A program made the translations under genes and the position numbers. Under the pieces are notes generated by a model. The model ran no database searches. It was not told the DNA's origin and was given only the letters and a program-made list of their open reading frames with translations. From an uncultured Pelagibacteraceae bacterium (GTDB taxonomy: Bacteria > Pseudomonadota > Alphaproteobacteria > Pelagibacterales > Pelagibacteraceae): 37,768 bases of DNA. This document shows, in pieces, positions 1-8,973 of the stretch (within the stretch, counting starts at the first letter, position 1; each line of letters begins with the position of its first letter). The DNA is taken from positions 1 to 37,768 of the forward strand of contig CACMDZ010000007.1 of the NCBI GenBank assembly GCA_902612575.1, read 5' to 3'.

Positions 1-2063
1 TCAATAATGTATCTTGCAACTAGTGATGAATTAAAATGACTATGATATTTTTTGTGTCCTTTTTTTGCAATTCTGCGTCTGTTTTTATCATCTTTATTAT
101 ATTTTTTTATCTTATTTGATAGATCATGAATGTCTTTATAAAAAACCATTTCATCGTGATTAAAAAAATCACCAAACTTTGTATCTTCATGTATAAATGT
201 GAGAAGACCGTTCCCCATCAATTGTGCAATTCTATCACTACTATAATATTTTACAGGCTTCCCTCTACTTAAATTTAAAGCCATTTTAGAATTTGATAAT
301 TTATCAAGAAAATCATTACCCCATACAGGTTGTTTGCCAAACATACCATAAGTATCAAATTTAACTCCATTTGTTTTTTTCATTAAGTTTGCAACAAAGA
401 TTTCTCTTTCATCAATTTTACCTGGTCTTAAAATCCCCCTATGAACACCATGACTAATTGCATAAAACAAATCATAGTCTTTTGGACTGTTAAAATTTGT
501 CATATAGTCTAGAGATTTATCGCAAGGGTTGGGCATATAGAATGGGTTTTTAATTTTAAAATCTAGTGCATCTGGCGATGTAGTTATAAAAGTCGAGTCA
601 CAAATAATACTTTTATCAAGCAACCTGTCTTTATTTTTTATGTAATCGGGACCTTTTTTAGATAGAGGATCTAAAAACCACTGGCTAATTTTAATATTAG
701 AAAATTTTTCTTTAGCTTCTTGCAGCGTTTCTAATTTAACACGATCAGCATGGCCAAGGATAACAATGTCTGGTGTAAAATTTTCGATAGTATTTTTAAT
801 TAATTTATTAAGATATTTTGAACCAGATGGATCTCTCAATGACTTTGTATAACTTACCAAGTCTCGATCTGATAAACTTAATACATTGTGTCCTTCTCTA
901 ATAAAGCCATTATTTAATCTTACACCTGTATTGTATTGCAACCTCCCAAAATACCTATAATTAAAATTTGTTATGTGTAAAATTTTTAATTTTGTATTTT
1001 TATTTACATTAATAAAAGTGTTAAATACTAATTTATCGCGTATATTATCTATTATTTTTGAAACATATTCATGTGTTAAAAAAAAAGATTTGTAGTTTAG
1101 CTTTTGTATTTTTTTTCTATAAATTTGATTTAAAATTAATTTTTCAATTAATTTATATAATAAATGAGAATCCAATTTCTTTAAAATGATTGGATTTTTC
1201 GTAGTCTCTATTAAACCTCCTTTATTTGTAATTATAGTTGCACAACCTAAACTACATGCTTCAAGACTTGTTCTTCCAAATGGTTCGTTCCATCTAGAAC
1301 ATGCTACTGATATACTTGATTTTTTTAAGAGATTTAAAACGAAATTATTACCTTTGAAACTGAATGTTTTAAGGTTTTTGTGCTTAAACATTAATTTCTC
1401 TCTGGGTTCATCTCCAACAACTATAGCTTTCCAATCAGAGTATTTATCAAGTATCTTTACTATAGCATTTCCAAATATATCATAACCTTTAGCTCTATTT
1501 AATTTACCAACAAATGTGATTATATTTTCTTTTTTATTAAAATTTATTTTCATTTTTTTTGTAGACTGAAAACAAATACCAAATTTGGAAATATAATTAT
1601 TCTCATCAATATCTTTGAAAAATTGATTTTTAGTCCAATTACTATTAAAAAATATATACTCACATTTATTTAATAATTTAATTCTTTCATTATTTGATTT
1701 AGATCCAGATATGTCTAGTGGGCTATTGTGAAAATATAAAATTATTTTTGATTTAAGGTTATTTGAAATATCATCAACATAGTTTGGTCTATTATGTATC
1801 TCAATAATATCGGGTTCTTTATTTTTTTGTAACTTTATAAATTTAAATAAATATTTTCTGTTATTGCTAGACAAAAACCTTTTATTTATAGAAATGTTTT
1901 TATAATTTTTAGACAAGTATTTTCTGTTTTTAGTATTACCCCAAATCGTTATATCTTTTTTATACTTTGAGTGATTAAATAGATTGGCAACATGTATAGA
2001 TACAGCACCCGCATAACTCGGTGAATAATCTTCTTTATAAGGTAACAACGTTGCTATTTTCAT
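1..2063 (-). CDS. Two-domain glycosyltransferase, 3' end cut by window edge
   Basis: Reading leftward from the ATG at 2063-2061 gives 687 uninterrupted codons to the window edge; the stop lies outside. The N-terminal part (about residues 1-350) looks like a GT4-type GT-B glycosyltransferase: it starts MKIATLLPY, has a VGKLNRAKGYD stretch typical of the nucleotide-sugar domain, and an EX7E motif (E260, E268, in NEPFGRTSLEA). A second GT-B-like part begins near residue 360 (KILHITNF) and carries an RIAQLMGNGLL stretch around residue 611, resembling the CgeB/Glyco_trans_1_2 type. No signal peptide or membrane segment is visible, so it is probably a cytoplasmic enzyme of surface polysaccharide synthesis. 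Donor and acceptor sugars cannot be read from the sequence. The small GIY-YIG gene upstream overlaps its start by 29 bases. Confidence 0.85.
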   Translation of the reverse strand, partial: MKIATLLPYKEDYSPSYAGAVSIHVANLFNHSKYKKDITIWGNTKNRKYLSKNYKNISINKRFLSSNNRKYLFKFIKLQKNKEPDIIEIHNRPNYVDDISNNLKSKIILYFHNSPLDISGSKSNNERIKLLNKCEYIFFNSNWTKNQFFKDIDENNYISKFGICFQSTKKMKINFNKKENIITFVGKLNRAKGYDIFGNAIVKILDKYSDWKAIVVGDEPREKLMFKHKNLKTFSFKGNNFVLNLLKKSSISVACSRWNEPFGRTSLEACSLGCATIITNKGGLIETTKNPIILKKLDSHLLYKLIEKLILNQIYRKKIQKLNYKSFFLTHEYVSKIIDNIRDKLVFNTFINVNKNTKLKILHITNFNYRYFGRLQYNTGVRLNNGFIREGHNVLSLSDRDLVSYTKSLRDPSGSKYLNKLIKNTIENFTPDIVILGHADRVKLETLQEAKEKFSNIKISQWFLDPLSKKGPDYIKNKDRLLDKSIICDSTFITTSPDALDFKIKNPFYMPNPCDKSLDYMTNFNSPKDYDLFYAISHGVHRGILRPGKIDEREIFVANLMKKTNGVKFDTYGMFGKQPVWGNDFLDKLSNSKMALNLSRGKPVKYYSSDRIAQLMGNGLLTFIHEDTKFGDFFNHDEMVFYKDIHDLSNKIKKYNKDDKNRRRIAKKGHKKYHSHFNSSLVARYII

Positions 2064-2319
2064 ATTTTTTTAAATATTCATTTTTCAGATGATTTCTTAA
2101 TTTTGAGTTTTTTTTGAGTTTATATTCTTCTCTCATTGCTATACTTCTAGTCGAAAATTTTTTTTGAAATATTACTTTCCATATACTTCCTTTTGTAAAT
2201 TTTGCTCCTTTTGAGGAATTATGTAAATTTAATCTTTTCTTAATATTATTAGTATATCCTACATAAGTAATATATCCGTTTAAACGCTTTGATATAAGTA
2301 AATAAATATAATATCTCAT
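2035..2319 (-). CDS. Small GIY-YIG domain protein
   Basis: This 94-residue protein is essentially one GIY-YIG nuclease domain. The first strand reads YYIYLL (residues 3-8), the YIG equivalent is YVG (19-21), and the expected catalytic Arg (R29), a His (H33) and a downstream Glu (E64/E65 in AMREEYKLKK) are present. Single-domain proteins of this UPF0213/YhbQ-like type are common in bacteria and mostly of unknown role; DNA or RNA cleavage is only inferred from the fold. It is transcribed leftward and overlaps the start of the downstream glycosyltransferase by 29 bases, so the two are probably co-transcribed. The basic tail (LKNEYLKKYE) fits nucleic-acid binding. Confidence 0.75.
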   Translation of the reverse strand: MRYYIYLLISKRLNGYITYVGYTNNIKKRLNLHNSSKGAKFTKGSIWKVIFQKKFSTRSIAMREEYKLKKNSKLRNHLKNEYLKKYENSNVVTL

Positions 2320-2384
2320 GAAATTTCTTCAAATCTATAGATAAATAATTATAAACTATTTAGCAATTTAATTATATTAAAATT

Positions 2385-3350
2385 ATGTTTCCTAGAAAAA
2401 ATACAAAACAAAACAGATTTATAAGACTACTGTTGAAACTTTTGAATGTGTATGCTTATGAAAAAGAAACTTTAAATATTGTAAATCCTAACTACAAAAA
2501 TCAAAATGGTAATTTTATTAAATTTAATGATAAATCATTTAATTTTTCACAGGGATATTTAAATTTATCGAGAAAAATTGACAAACTAGATATTTATTTT
2601 AGATATGCTCCAGCAGTGGATCTTTATAAATCAACTAAAGGATGGAAAAGAATAATCCCAAACATTAATAAAGAAGATTTGATATGTGTATCTTTATTAA
2701 GTTTAAAAGATTCAATTCTTTATTTTTTGAAAAATAATAAATTAGAAATATCATTAAATCTTATATCAGATAATTCTAATTCATTATTTGATAACAAACT
2801 AATGAACCTAATAAAAAATGATAATTTTTCAATTAGTATTCATAAATCTAAAATTCCTGGAAATCGTGGATCATATTTAGAATGTTGTGATCAAGCAGAA
2901 AAAGCAAATGATTTGATTTTTTTTGTTGAGGATGATTATTTATTTGAGAAACAATGTATTGATGAAATTTTAAATACATATTCTCGAATTTCTTCAATTC
3001 TTGAAAATGATATAATAGCTTGTCCGTCTGACTATAATTTTTTTTATGATTCATTATACAAAACATCATTATTGATCGGAAAAGAGTATAGATGGAGAAT
3101 AGTTGGAGAAACTCTTTTAACTTTTATGTTTTCAAAAAAAATTTTTGATAAATACAGAAAACTAATAAGATTAGTTGGCGAAAAAGAAAATAATCCTTTT
3201 GAAAAGCCATTACATGAAATTTATAATAAAGAAATATGTATTGCACCAATTAGTTCTTTGTCTTATCACATATCAAGATCGGTGCCTGCTATTTCAGAAG
3301 ACTGGAAGCAGCTTTGGACAAATTGTTATAAGAAATATAAAAATCTTTAA
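2385..3350 (+). CDS. Putative GT-A-fold glycosyltransferase
   Basis: The 321-residue protein resembles a family-2-like (GT-A) transferase. A beta-strand-rich start of the catalytic region (LICVSLLSLKDS, about 99-110) is followed by EKANDLIFFVEDDY, where E182-D183-D184 would be the metal and nucleotide-sugar binding DXD-type motif. A preceding RGSYLECC helix also fits GT-A enzymes that check a donor pocket. The first 90 residues match nothing I recognise. No transmembrane segment is obvious. It is divergent from the GIY-YIG/glycosyltransferase pair and its stop abuts the hppA stop with no spacer. The polysaccharide role is inferred from fold and neighbours; the exact reaction is unknown. Confidence 0.65.
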   Translation: MFPRKNTKQNRFIRLLLKLLNVYAYEKETLNIVNPNYKNQNGNFIKFNDKSFNFSQGYLNLSRKIDKLDIYFRYAPAVDLYKSTKGWKRIIPNINKEDLICVSLLSLKDSILYFLKNNKLEISLNLISDNSNSLFDNKLMNLIKNDNFSISIHKSKIPGNRGSYLECCDQAEKANDLIFFVEDDYLFEKQCIDEILNTYSRISSILENDIIACPSDYNFFYDSLYKTSLLIGKEYRWRIVGETLLTFMFSKKIFDKYRKLIRLVGEKENNPFEKPLHEIYNKEICIAPISSLSYHISRSVPAISEDWKQLWTNCYKKYKNL

Positions 3351-5456
3351 TTACCCAGCGATTACAGCCAATAATAATAGTGCAACAATGTTAGTAATTT
3401 TTATCATTGGGTTAACTGCTGGACCTGCTGTATCTTTGTAAGGATCGCCCACTGTATCACCTGTTACTGCTGCCTTATGCGCCTCTGATCCTTTTCCTCC
3501 AAATTTTCCATCTTCAATATATTTTTTAGCATTATCCCAGGCTCCACCACCAGCAGTCATAGAAACAGCCACAAATAAACCTGTTATGATAACACCTAAT
3601 AGCATTGCACCAACTGCTGATAAAGCAGCTACTTGTCCACCTATAAAATAAATAATAATGTAAAGTACTATCGGAGATAAAACTGGTAATAATGATGGAA
3701 TTATCATTTCCTTAATAGCAGCTTTTGTCAATAGATCGACTAATCTACCATAATCTGGTTTAGCTTTACGCTTCATTATACCAGGTATTTTTTTGAATTG
3801 TCTTCTAACTTCAATTACCACAGCACCCCCAGCTCTTCCTACTGCTTGCATGCCCATAGAACCGAATAAATATGGTAGCATTCCACCAATTAATAAGCCA
3901 ACTACAACAAATGGGTTTGATAAATCAAACGTAACTATAATTCCTTCCAGATTAGAACCGGCCACTTTAGAAAAATGTTTAATGTCCTCCGTATAAGCAG
4001 CAAATAAAACTAAAGCTCCAAGTCCAGCTGAACCTATCGCATAGCCTTTTGTTACTGCCTTTGTTGTATTTCCAACAGCATCTAATGCATCAGTAGTTTT
4101 TCTAACATTTTTAGGAAGATTAGACATTTCAGCAATACCTCCAGCATTATCAGTAACGGGACCATATGCATCTAAAGCCACAACCATACCTGCGAGCGCA
4201 AGCATTGTAGTTACTGCAATTGCAATGCCATACAAACCAGCAATATGATTAGTTAATAATATTCCACCGACAATAATTAATGCAGGGATAGCAGTTGCTT
4301 CCATTGATACCGCTAGACCTTGAATAACATTCGTTCCATGACCTGTTGTTGATGATTGGGCTACACTTTTTACAGGTCTATAATCTGTACCTGTATAGTA
4401 TTCAGTAATCCATATAATTAATCCTGTAATAATAAGACCTATTATTCCACAAAAATATAAGCTTAAACCAGTAAATGATTTTTCATTTACAATATACTCA
4501 GTAGTAAAACCAATCACATGTTTAGTAATAGGATACAAGATAACGAGTGAACTTATAGCTGTTATGACAAACCCTTTATACATAGCCTTCATTATATTCA
4601 TATCACTACCAAGTCTTACAAAAAAAGTACCTAAAATAGATGTAAGTATACATGCACCACCAATTGCTAAAGGATAAATCATCATATTAAAGTCGCCTAT
4701 AAAAAATATTGATGAGAGAACCATTGTAGCAACAATTGTTACAGCATATGTTTCAAATAAATCTGCAGCCATACCAGCACAATCTCCAACATTATCACCG
4801 ACATTATCAGCAATTACAGCCGGGTTTCTTGGATCATCCTCGGGAATACCCGCTTCTACTTTTCCAACTAAATCTGCACCAACATCTGCACCCTTTGTGA
4901 AAATTCCCCCACCTAATCTTGCAAATATAGATATTAGAGATGCACCAAAGCCCAAGGCAACTAAAGCATTAACTATTTCCCTTTCATCTATACCAATCTT
5001 TACAAGAAAATAATAATAAACTGCAATAGACAACAATGCTAATCCAGCAACTAGCATGCCAGTTACAGCTCCAGATTTAAAAGCAATTGACAAACCATTT
5101 GCTAAACTTTTTCTTGAAGCTTCAGCAGTTCTTACATTAGCTTGGACTGAGACTAGCATACCAACATAGCCAGCTATTCCAGACAATGCAGCCCCTATCA
5201 AATATCCTAGACCTACTAAAGGACTAAATGCTATAGAAATAATAATCAAAACAACAATACCAACTATTGCAATAGTTTTGTATTGTCTGTTTAAATATGC
5301 ACGAGCTCCTACTTGAATAGCTGATGCTATTTCAATCATTTTAGCATTACCAGAACTTGAATTTAAAATATTACGACCTGTAAAAAATCCATAAATAATT
5401 GATATAATTCCAGCTGTTATAATGTATAGAAGTATTGTTTCTGTTGATGCGTTCAT
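3351..5456 (-). CDS. hppA: Membrane-bound proton-pumping pyrophosphatase, K+-independent type
   Basis: At 701 residues this is a full-length H+-translocating pyrophosphatase with about 16 membrane helices; it hydrolyses pyrophosphate and pumps protons outward. Catalytic loops are intact: [11 protein letters not shown] (191-201), [21 protein letters not shown] (about 208-228), the [12 protein letters not shown] segment (429-440), and the C-terminal [14 protein letters not shown]. In [11 protein letters not shown]466 and T469 match the lysine/threonine pair that marks the potassium-independent subfamily. It stands alone behind a candidate promoter (5491-5518), with an AAGGA-like ribosome site before the ATG. 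Recovering energy from pyrophosphate suits a low-energy oligotroph. The stop directly abuts the convergent transferase gene. Confidence 0.97.
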   Translation of the reverse strand: MNASTETILLYIITAGIISIIYGFFTGRNILNSSSGNAKMIEIASAIQVGARAYLNRQYKTIAIVGIVVLIIISIAFSPLVGLGYLIGAALSGIAGYVGMLVSVQANVRTAEASRKSLANGLSIAFKSGAVTGMLVAGLALLSIAVYYYFLVKIGIDEREIVNALVALGFGASLISIFARLGGGIFTKGADVGADLVGKVEAGIPEDDPRNPAVIADNVGDNVGDCAGMAADLFETYAVTIVATMVLSSIFFIGDFNMMIYPLAIGGACILTSILGTFFVRLGSDMNIMKAMYKGFVITAISSLVILYPITKHVIGFTTEYIVNEKSFTGLSLYFCGIIGLIITGLIIWITEYYTGTDYRPVKSVAQSSTTGHGTNVIQGLAVSMEATAIPALIIVGGILLTNHIAGLYGIAIAVTTMLALAGMVVALDAYGPVTDNAGGIAEMSNLPKNVRKTTDALDAVGNTTKAVTKGYAIGSAGLGALVLFAAYTEDIKHFSKVAGSNLEGIIVTFDLSNPFVVVGLLIGGMLPYLFGSMGMQAVGRAGGAVVIEVRRQFKKIPGIMKRKAKPDYGRLVDLLTKAAIKEMIIPSLLPVLSPIVLYIIIYFIGGQVAALSAVGAMLLGVIITGLFVAVSMTAGGGAWDNAKKYIEDGKFGGKGSEAHKAAVTGDTVGDPYKDTAGPAVNPMIKITNIVALLLLAVIAG

Positions 5457-5490
5457 TGGATCCTTTGTTAAATATATTTATGGGATCAAT

Positions 5491-5518
5491 GTAATACAAA
5501 AAATATTATAAAACGCAA
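5491..5518 (-). promoter_or_regulatory. Candidate hppA promoter
   Basis: On the minus strand TTGCGT (5518-5513) is followed after 16 bases by TATTAC (5496-5491). Transcription would start near 5484, giving a leader of about 28 bases containing AAGGA just before the ATG at 5456. The -35 box lies in a 12-base string (5508-5519) that recurs at 12956-12967. Called by eye only. Confidence 0.4.
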
Positions 5519-5527
5519 TGTTTAACT

Positions 5528-6493
5528 TCATAGAAAATTATGAGAATATCCCTCATTATATCTATATTTTAAAAGCTTTTTATCATAGATAATTTGATTA
5601 CTTTTGATTTCATTGGTTAAACTTCCTATCAAAGTCACTTTTTGATTCATTCGTTTAAACAAAGATTTAATATATTTTCTATTGGATTTCGAGGAAGTAA
5701 ATAGAATTTGATAGTCATCTCCTTTAGAAATAAAATTTATTTTTTTTTTATTTGTTTTGTTAAGATAAGCATTAAGTTTTGATGAAATAGGTATTTTTTT
5801 AAGATCTAATCTAAAAAAAAATTTAGTTGTATTAATTAATTTTGATAAATCACCCAATAAACCATCTGATATATCAATTGATGAGTTGGCAAATTTTATT
5901 AGTTTTGAACTGATTTTTTCAGGTAAATCTGGCATATAATATTTTTGAATAAAATAATTTCTTTGTTTGGTGCTTCTTAAAAATGACTTTTTTCTTAAAA
6001 GTGATAACCCTAAATAACTATCACCAAGGTTTCCAGTCACATAAATATCATCATTATTTTTACATTTGTTTCTTTGGACTATTTTTTTTGAGTAGCCCAA
6101 ACTGGTAATTGTAAACACTGTTTTATTTGATTTTGTCGTATCACCACCTGATAGTTTAAATTTATATTTTTTTTGTTCTTGTTTTAAACTTTTATAAACA
6201 AGATCCATGTTTTTTTTTGAAAAAGATACATTATTCCCACTAGCGCCAATAAAAATAAATTTTGGTTTTACACCCTTGCAATACAAATCTGATATTGATG
6301 ATCTTACTATTTTTTTAATTACCAAATCAGGATTTCTAAAATTTAGAAAATGAACACCTTCCACATAAGTATCAGATGAAACTACTACATTATTTTTTTT
6401 GTCAAAAAAAACATCATCGTTTAATTTTAAAGCTGAAGGGTTATTGTAAGTTAACTTTTTAAAATAGTTTTGAATTAAAGAAAATTCATTCAT
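5528..6493 (-). CDS. thiL: Thiamine-monophosphate kinase
   Basis: ThiL phosphorylates thiamine monophosphate to the active cofactor thiamine diphosphate. The 321-residue protein has the AIR-synthase-like fold signatures: the acidic metal site LNDDVFFD near residue 25, SSDTYVEGVHF, the SISDLYCKGVKPKF segment, GGDTTKS, VTGNLGDSYLG, and the ANSSIDISDGLLGDLSKL motif in the second domain. The usual GDDAA start of the nucleotide loop is altered here to LNDD, a mild divergence. It is the last gene of the leftward glyA-rib-nusB operon and its start overlaps the nusB stop by 8 bases. SAR11 cells take up thiamine precursors rather than make the pyrimidine part, so a kinase for the final step fits that lifestyle. 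Confidence 0.92.
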   Translation of the reverse strand: MNEFSLIQNYFKKLTYNNPSALKLNDDVFFDKKNNVVVSSDTYVEGVHFLNFRNPDLVIKKIVRSSISDLYCKGVKPKFIFIGASGNNVSFSKKNMDLVYKSLKQEQKKYKFKLSGGDTTKSNKTVFTITSLGYSKKIVQRNKCKNNDDIYVTGNLGDSYLGLSLLRKKSFLRSTKQRNYFIQKYYMPDLPEKISSKLIKFANSSIDISDGLLGDLSKLINTTKFFFRLDLKKIPISSKLNAYLNKTNKKKINFISKGDDYQILFTSSKSNRKYIKSLFKRMNQKVTLIGSLTNEIKSNQIIYDKKLLKYRYNEGYSHNFL

Positions 6494-6890
6494 TGTTGAT
6501 TCTTATTTTTTTTGAAATTTTATCTAATAAAGCATTTAAGAATTTAGTCTGTGAATCATCAATAAAAAAATTTGATGCTTTTAAATACTCATTTATAATA
6601 ATTTTTATCGATGTATTTGGTTTATATAAAAATTCAAAAATTGCGCTTTTGATAATAATCTGAAAAACTTTATCCATATTTTTAATTTTTAGATCCTGAT
6701 TTAAATGGTTATTAATCTCTGCGTTTATTAATTCTTCTCTTTCTATAGTTCCATTGACAATATCTTTTATAAACTTTTTAAACCTATGTTTGGGAAAAGT
6801 AATATTTTCCTCGTTATTATAAAGTTTTCCATAAAGTTTTTGTATAATTATTACTCTAGGATTTCTTTGTGGAGAAAATTGAACTGTCAT
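6486..6890 (-). CDS. nusB: Transcription antitermination factor NusB
   Basis: This 134-residue all-helical protein matches NusB in length and ends: the N-terminal SPQRNPRVIIIQKLYGKLY helix and the C-terminal INEYLKASNFFIDDSQTKFLNALLDKI segment, which matches the family's conserved EYxxLAKxF/FVNGxLD pattern. NusB binds boxA RNA with NusE (S10) during rRNA antitermination. It lies between ribH (3-base gap) and thiL (8-base overlap), its standard place in alphaproteobacterial rib operons. Sequence conservation is low, as usual for NusB, so the neighbours add weight to the call. Confidence 0.88.
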   Translation of the reverse strand: MTVQFSPQRNPRVIIIQKLYGKLYNNEENITFPKHRFKKFIKDIVNGTIEREELINAEINNHLNQDLKIKNMDKVFQIIIKSAIFEFLYKPNTSIKIIINEYLKASNFFIDDSQTKFLNALLDKISKKIRINNE

Positions 6891-6893
6891 AAC

Positions 6894-7280
6894 TTATTGA
6901 AAAAGAACTGATAATACTGCTTCAGCTGCTTCAGAGCCTTTCTTACCACGTGCCACCGCTTGTTTTTTATTTAAGCACGTAATTACACCATTACCAATAG
7001 GTTTCTTAGACATAATGGATAATGTCATCAATGCATCAGTGGTAGATTTTGATATAAAGTCGAAATGTGGTGTTTGTCCCTTTATTACACATCCTAAAGC
7101 GATAAATCCATTAAACTTTTTTAGATTTTTTGCGATAGTAACTGGAATTTCAAACGCACCTGGAACTTTAATCACTTCAGTGTTGCACTTATTTTTTATT
7201 TTATTTTTTGCACTCTTTAATAAAGAGCTAGCAATATTTTCGTAATAACTTGCAACAACAATTAGAATTTTTTTTTTCAC
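6894..7280 (-). CDS. ribH: 6,7-dimethyl-8-ribityllumazine synthase
   Basis: RibH condenses the ribityl-amino-pyrimidine with dihydroxybutanone phosphate to give the lumazine precursor of riboflavin. Signatures are PGAFEIP (40-46), GCVIKGQTPHFDFI with catalytic H72, and ARGKKGSEAAEA near the C-terminus, where the Arg/Lys contacts phosphate. At 128 residues it is shorter than the usual 140-160, trimmed at both ends. The start codon is GTG at 7280-7278, overlapping the ribBA stop in a GTGA junction, which indicates translational coupling. The first codons form a homopolymeric A run. Confidence 0.95.
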   Translation of the reverse strand: MKKKILIVVASYYENIASSLLKSAKNKIKNKCNTEVIKVPGAFEIPVTIAKNLKKFNGFIALGCVIKGQTPHFDFISKSTTDALMTLSIMSKKPIGNGVITCLNKKQAVARGKKGSEAAEAVLSVLFQ

Positions 7281-8392
7281 TTTATAATTTCCTGTTTTTT
7301 AATTTTAATTCCATACCCATCTAAACCTATCACTTTTTTTTTTGATCTAGTAACAAGTATCATATTTTTAATGTTTAAAGATTTAATAATTTGGGCACCA
7401 ATACCATAATTTCGTATCAATTTGTCATGACCTTTTTTATAGAAATTTTTACTTTTATACTGTTTGAGTGTTTGAGTAACTGATTTTAAATTGGGATCTC
7501 TTATAAAAACAAGTACACAATTATTATATTTTTTGAAATAAGTGATTGTTTTATCAAATGAATTTGGCAGTTTTTGGTTAATAAGATAATTTTGAACTAC
7601 ATTAGATGATATAACTCTTAATCGAGGAACAACTCCTTTCTTCAATGTTCCTTTAATCAATGCAAAGTTTTCTGACCCATCCAGTACATTTTCAAATACT
7701 TTTATTTTAAATTTTTGTTTTTGAACAATTATTGAAGAGGTTTTCTTTAATTTTATAAGTTTTTCCCTCTTTAATCTATATGCAATTAGATCTTCAATCT
7801 TACCTATTTTAAGTTTATGTTTTTTAGCAAAATTGAATAATGTTTTTCCTGTTGCCATTTTTCCATCGTCTGCCATAATTTCACAAATAACAGCTGAATT
7901 ATTCTTTTTCGCAAGTCTCGATATATCAACCGAAGCTTCAGTATGACCTGCCCTAACAAGAACACCTCCATCTCTTGCTATTACCGGAAATATATGACCA
8001 GGTGATACAATATCATTTTTTTTTGCATTTTTATTAGATGCAACTTTTATTGTTTTTGCACGATCATACGCAGATATGCCAGTTGTAACACCTTTTTTAG
8101 CTTCTATAGAATATGTGAAAGCAGTTTTACTTCTTGATTGATTGATTGGTGAAGCTAAAGTTAATCCAATTTTTTTTGACTGCACACTATCCATTGCTAA
8201 ACAAATTAATCCTCTAGCGTGTTTAGCCATAAAATTGATATGTTTAGGGCTAACAGCAGATGTAGAAATTACTAAATCACCTTCATTTTCCATTTCTTCA
8301 TGTTTACTTTCATCGTCCACAAGAATATACATTCCATTCTTTTTGACTGTCTTAATAATACTTTCTATTGAACTGAAATTATTTTTTTTCAT
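7277..8392 (-). CDS. ribBA: RibBA-type protein: active DHBP synthase fused to degenerate GTP cyclohydrolase II domain
   Basis: The first ~205 residues are a complete 3,4-dihydroxy-2-butanone-4-phosphate synthase: the acidic ENEGD loop, TTGISAYDRA, GHIFPVIARDGGVL, RAGHTEASVD and CEIM are all present. Residues ~206-371 align to GTP cyclohydrolase II only in outline. The zinc site (C-x10-CDC in active enzymes) is gone: the region reads PRLRVISSNVVQNYLINQ without cysteines. The RQEGRGIGL motif is replaced by RDPNLKSVT. Only NYGIGAQIIKSLNI and IGLDGYGIK near the end remain. This is the arrangement described as RibBX in other alphaproteobacteria. I expect the protein to make DHBP but not to open GTP; a separate RibA would be needed elsewhere. 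Confidence 0.93.
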   Translation of the reverse strand: MKKNNFSSIESIIKTVKKNGMYILVDDESKHEEMENEGDLVISTSAVSPKHINFMAKHARGLICLAMDSVQSKKIGLTLASPINQSRSKTAFTYSIEAKKGVTTGISAYDRAKTIKVASNKNAKKNDIVSPGHIFPVIARDGGVLVRAGHTEASVDISRLAKKNNSAVICEIMADDGKMATGKTLFNFAKKHKLKIGKIEDLIAYRLKREKLIKLKKTSSIIVQKQKFKIKVFENVLDGSENFALIKGTLKKGVVPRLRVISSNVVQNYLINQKLPNSFDKTITYFKKYNNCVLVFIRDPNLKSVTQTLKQYKSKNFYKKGHDKLIRNYGIGAQIIKSLNIKNMILVTRSKKKVIGLDGYGIKIKKQEIIK

Positions 8393-8972
8393 TCACAAAC
8401 TTTTTTACATATTTAGACATAATATCTATTTCAACATTTACTAAATCATTTTTCTTTAAATTAATTAAATTGGTCAATTTTAATGTGTGTGGTATCACCC
8501 ATATTTCAAAGGAATTTTTTTTAATTTTAGAGATAGTTAGTGATACACCATTTATGAGTATGGATGCTTTTTCAACTAATTGTTTTTTTAACAAATTGCT
8601 TATTCTAAACTCTAATATATTTGACTTATCAACTTTTTTTATACTTTTTAAAGAACATACTGTGTCCACGTGACCTTGACATATATGGCCTGAAATATTG
8701 TCACCAAATTTTAACGGTTTCTCTAAATTAATTTCATCACCAATTTTAATGTCTTTAAATTTTGATTTAGCTAATGTTTCGTTAGATAAATAAAATTCTA
8801 AAATCTTTTTTTTATATGAGATTAAAGTAAGACAAACACCATCACACGAAATTGAAATACCTAAATTTTTATTTGATATATTCAAGGAAGACTTAATAAA
8901 TAAATTGATTCCTTTGGCTCTTTTTTTGATGTTACTTATTTTTCCTTTATTAAATATAATTCCATTAAACAT
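8379..8972 (-). CDS. ribE: Riboflavin synthase alpha chain
   Basis: RibE dismutates two lumazine molecules into riboflavin and a recycled pyrimidine. The 197-residue protein has the two repeated lumazine-binding barrels of the family. Barrel one shows MFNGII at the N-terminus (usually MFTGI), SCDGVCLT and SGHICQGHVD. Barrel two shows INGVSLT and IPHTLKLTNL. Length is normal. The 3' end overlaps the ribBA start by 14 bases and the start follows ribD by one base, so it sits inside the rib operon. Confidence 0.95.
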   Translation of the reverse strand: MFNGIIFNKGKISNIKKRAKGINLFIKSSLNISNKNLGISISCDGVCLTLISYKKKILEFYLSNETLAKSKFKDIKIGDEINLEKPLKFGDNISGHICQGHVDTVCSLKSIKKVDKSNILEFRISNLLKKQLVEKASILINGVSLTISKIKKNSFEIWVIPHTLKLTNLINLKKNDLVNVEIDIMSKYVKKFVNEKK

Positions 8973-8973
8973 T

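Noticed and set aside
1186..1485. Plus-strand frame of 99 codons
   Set aside because: It lies fully antisense to the GT4 half of the glycosyltransferase, which has a clear family motif.
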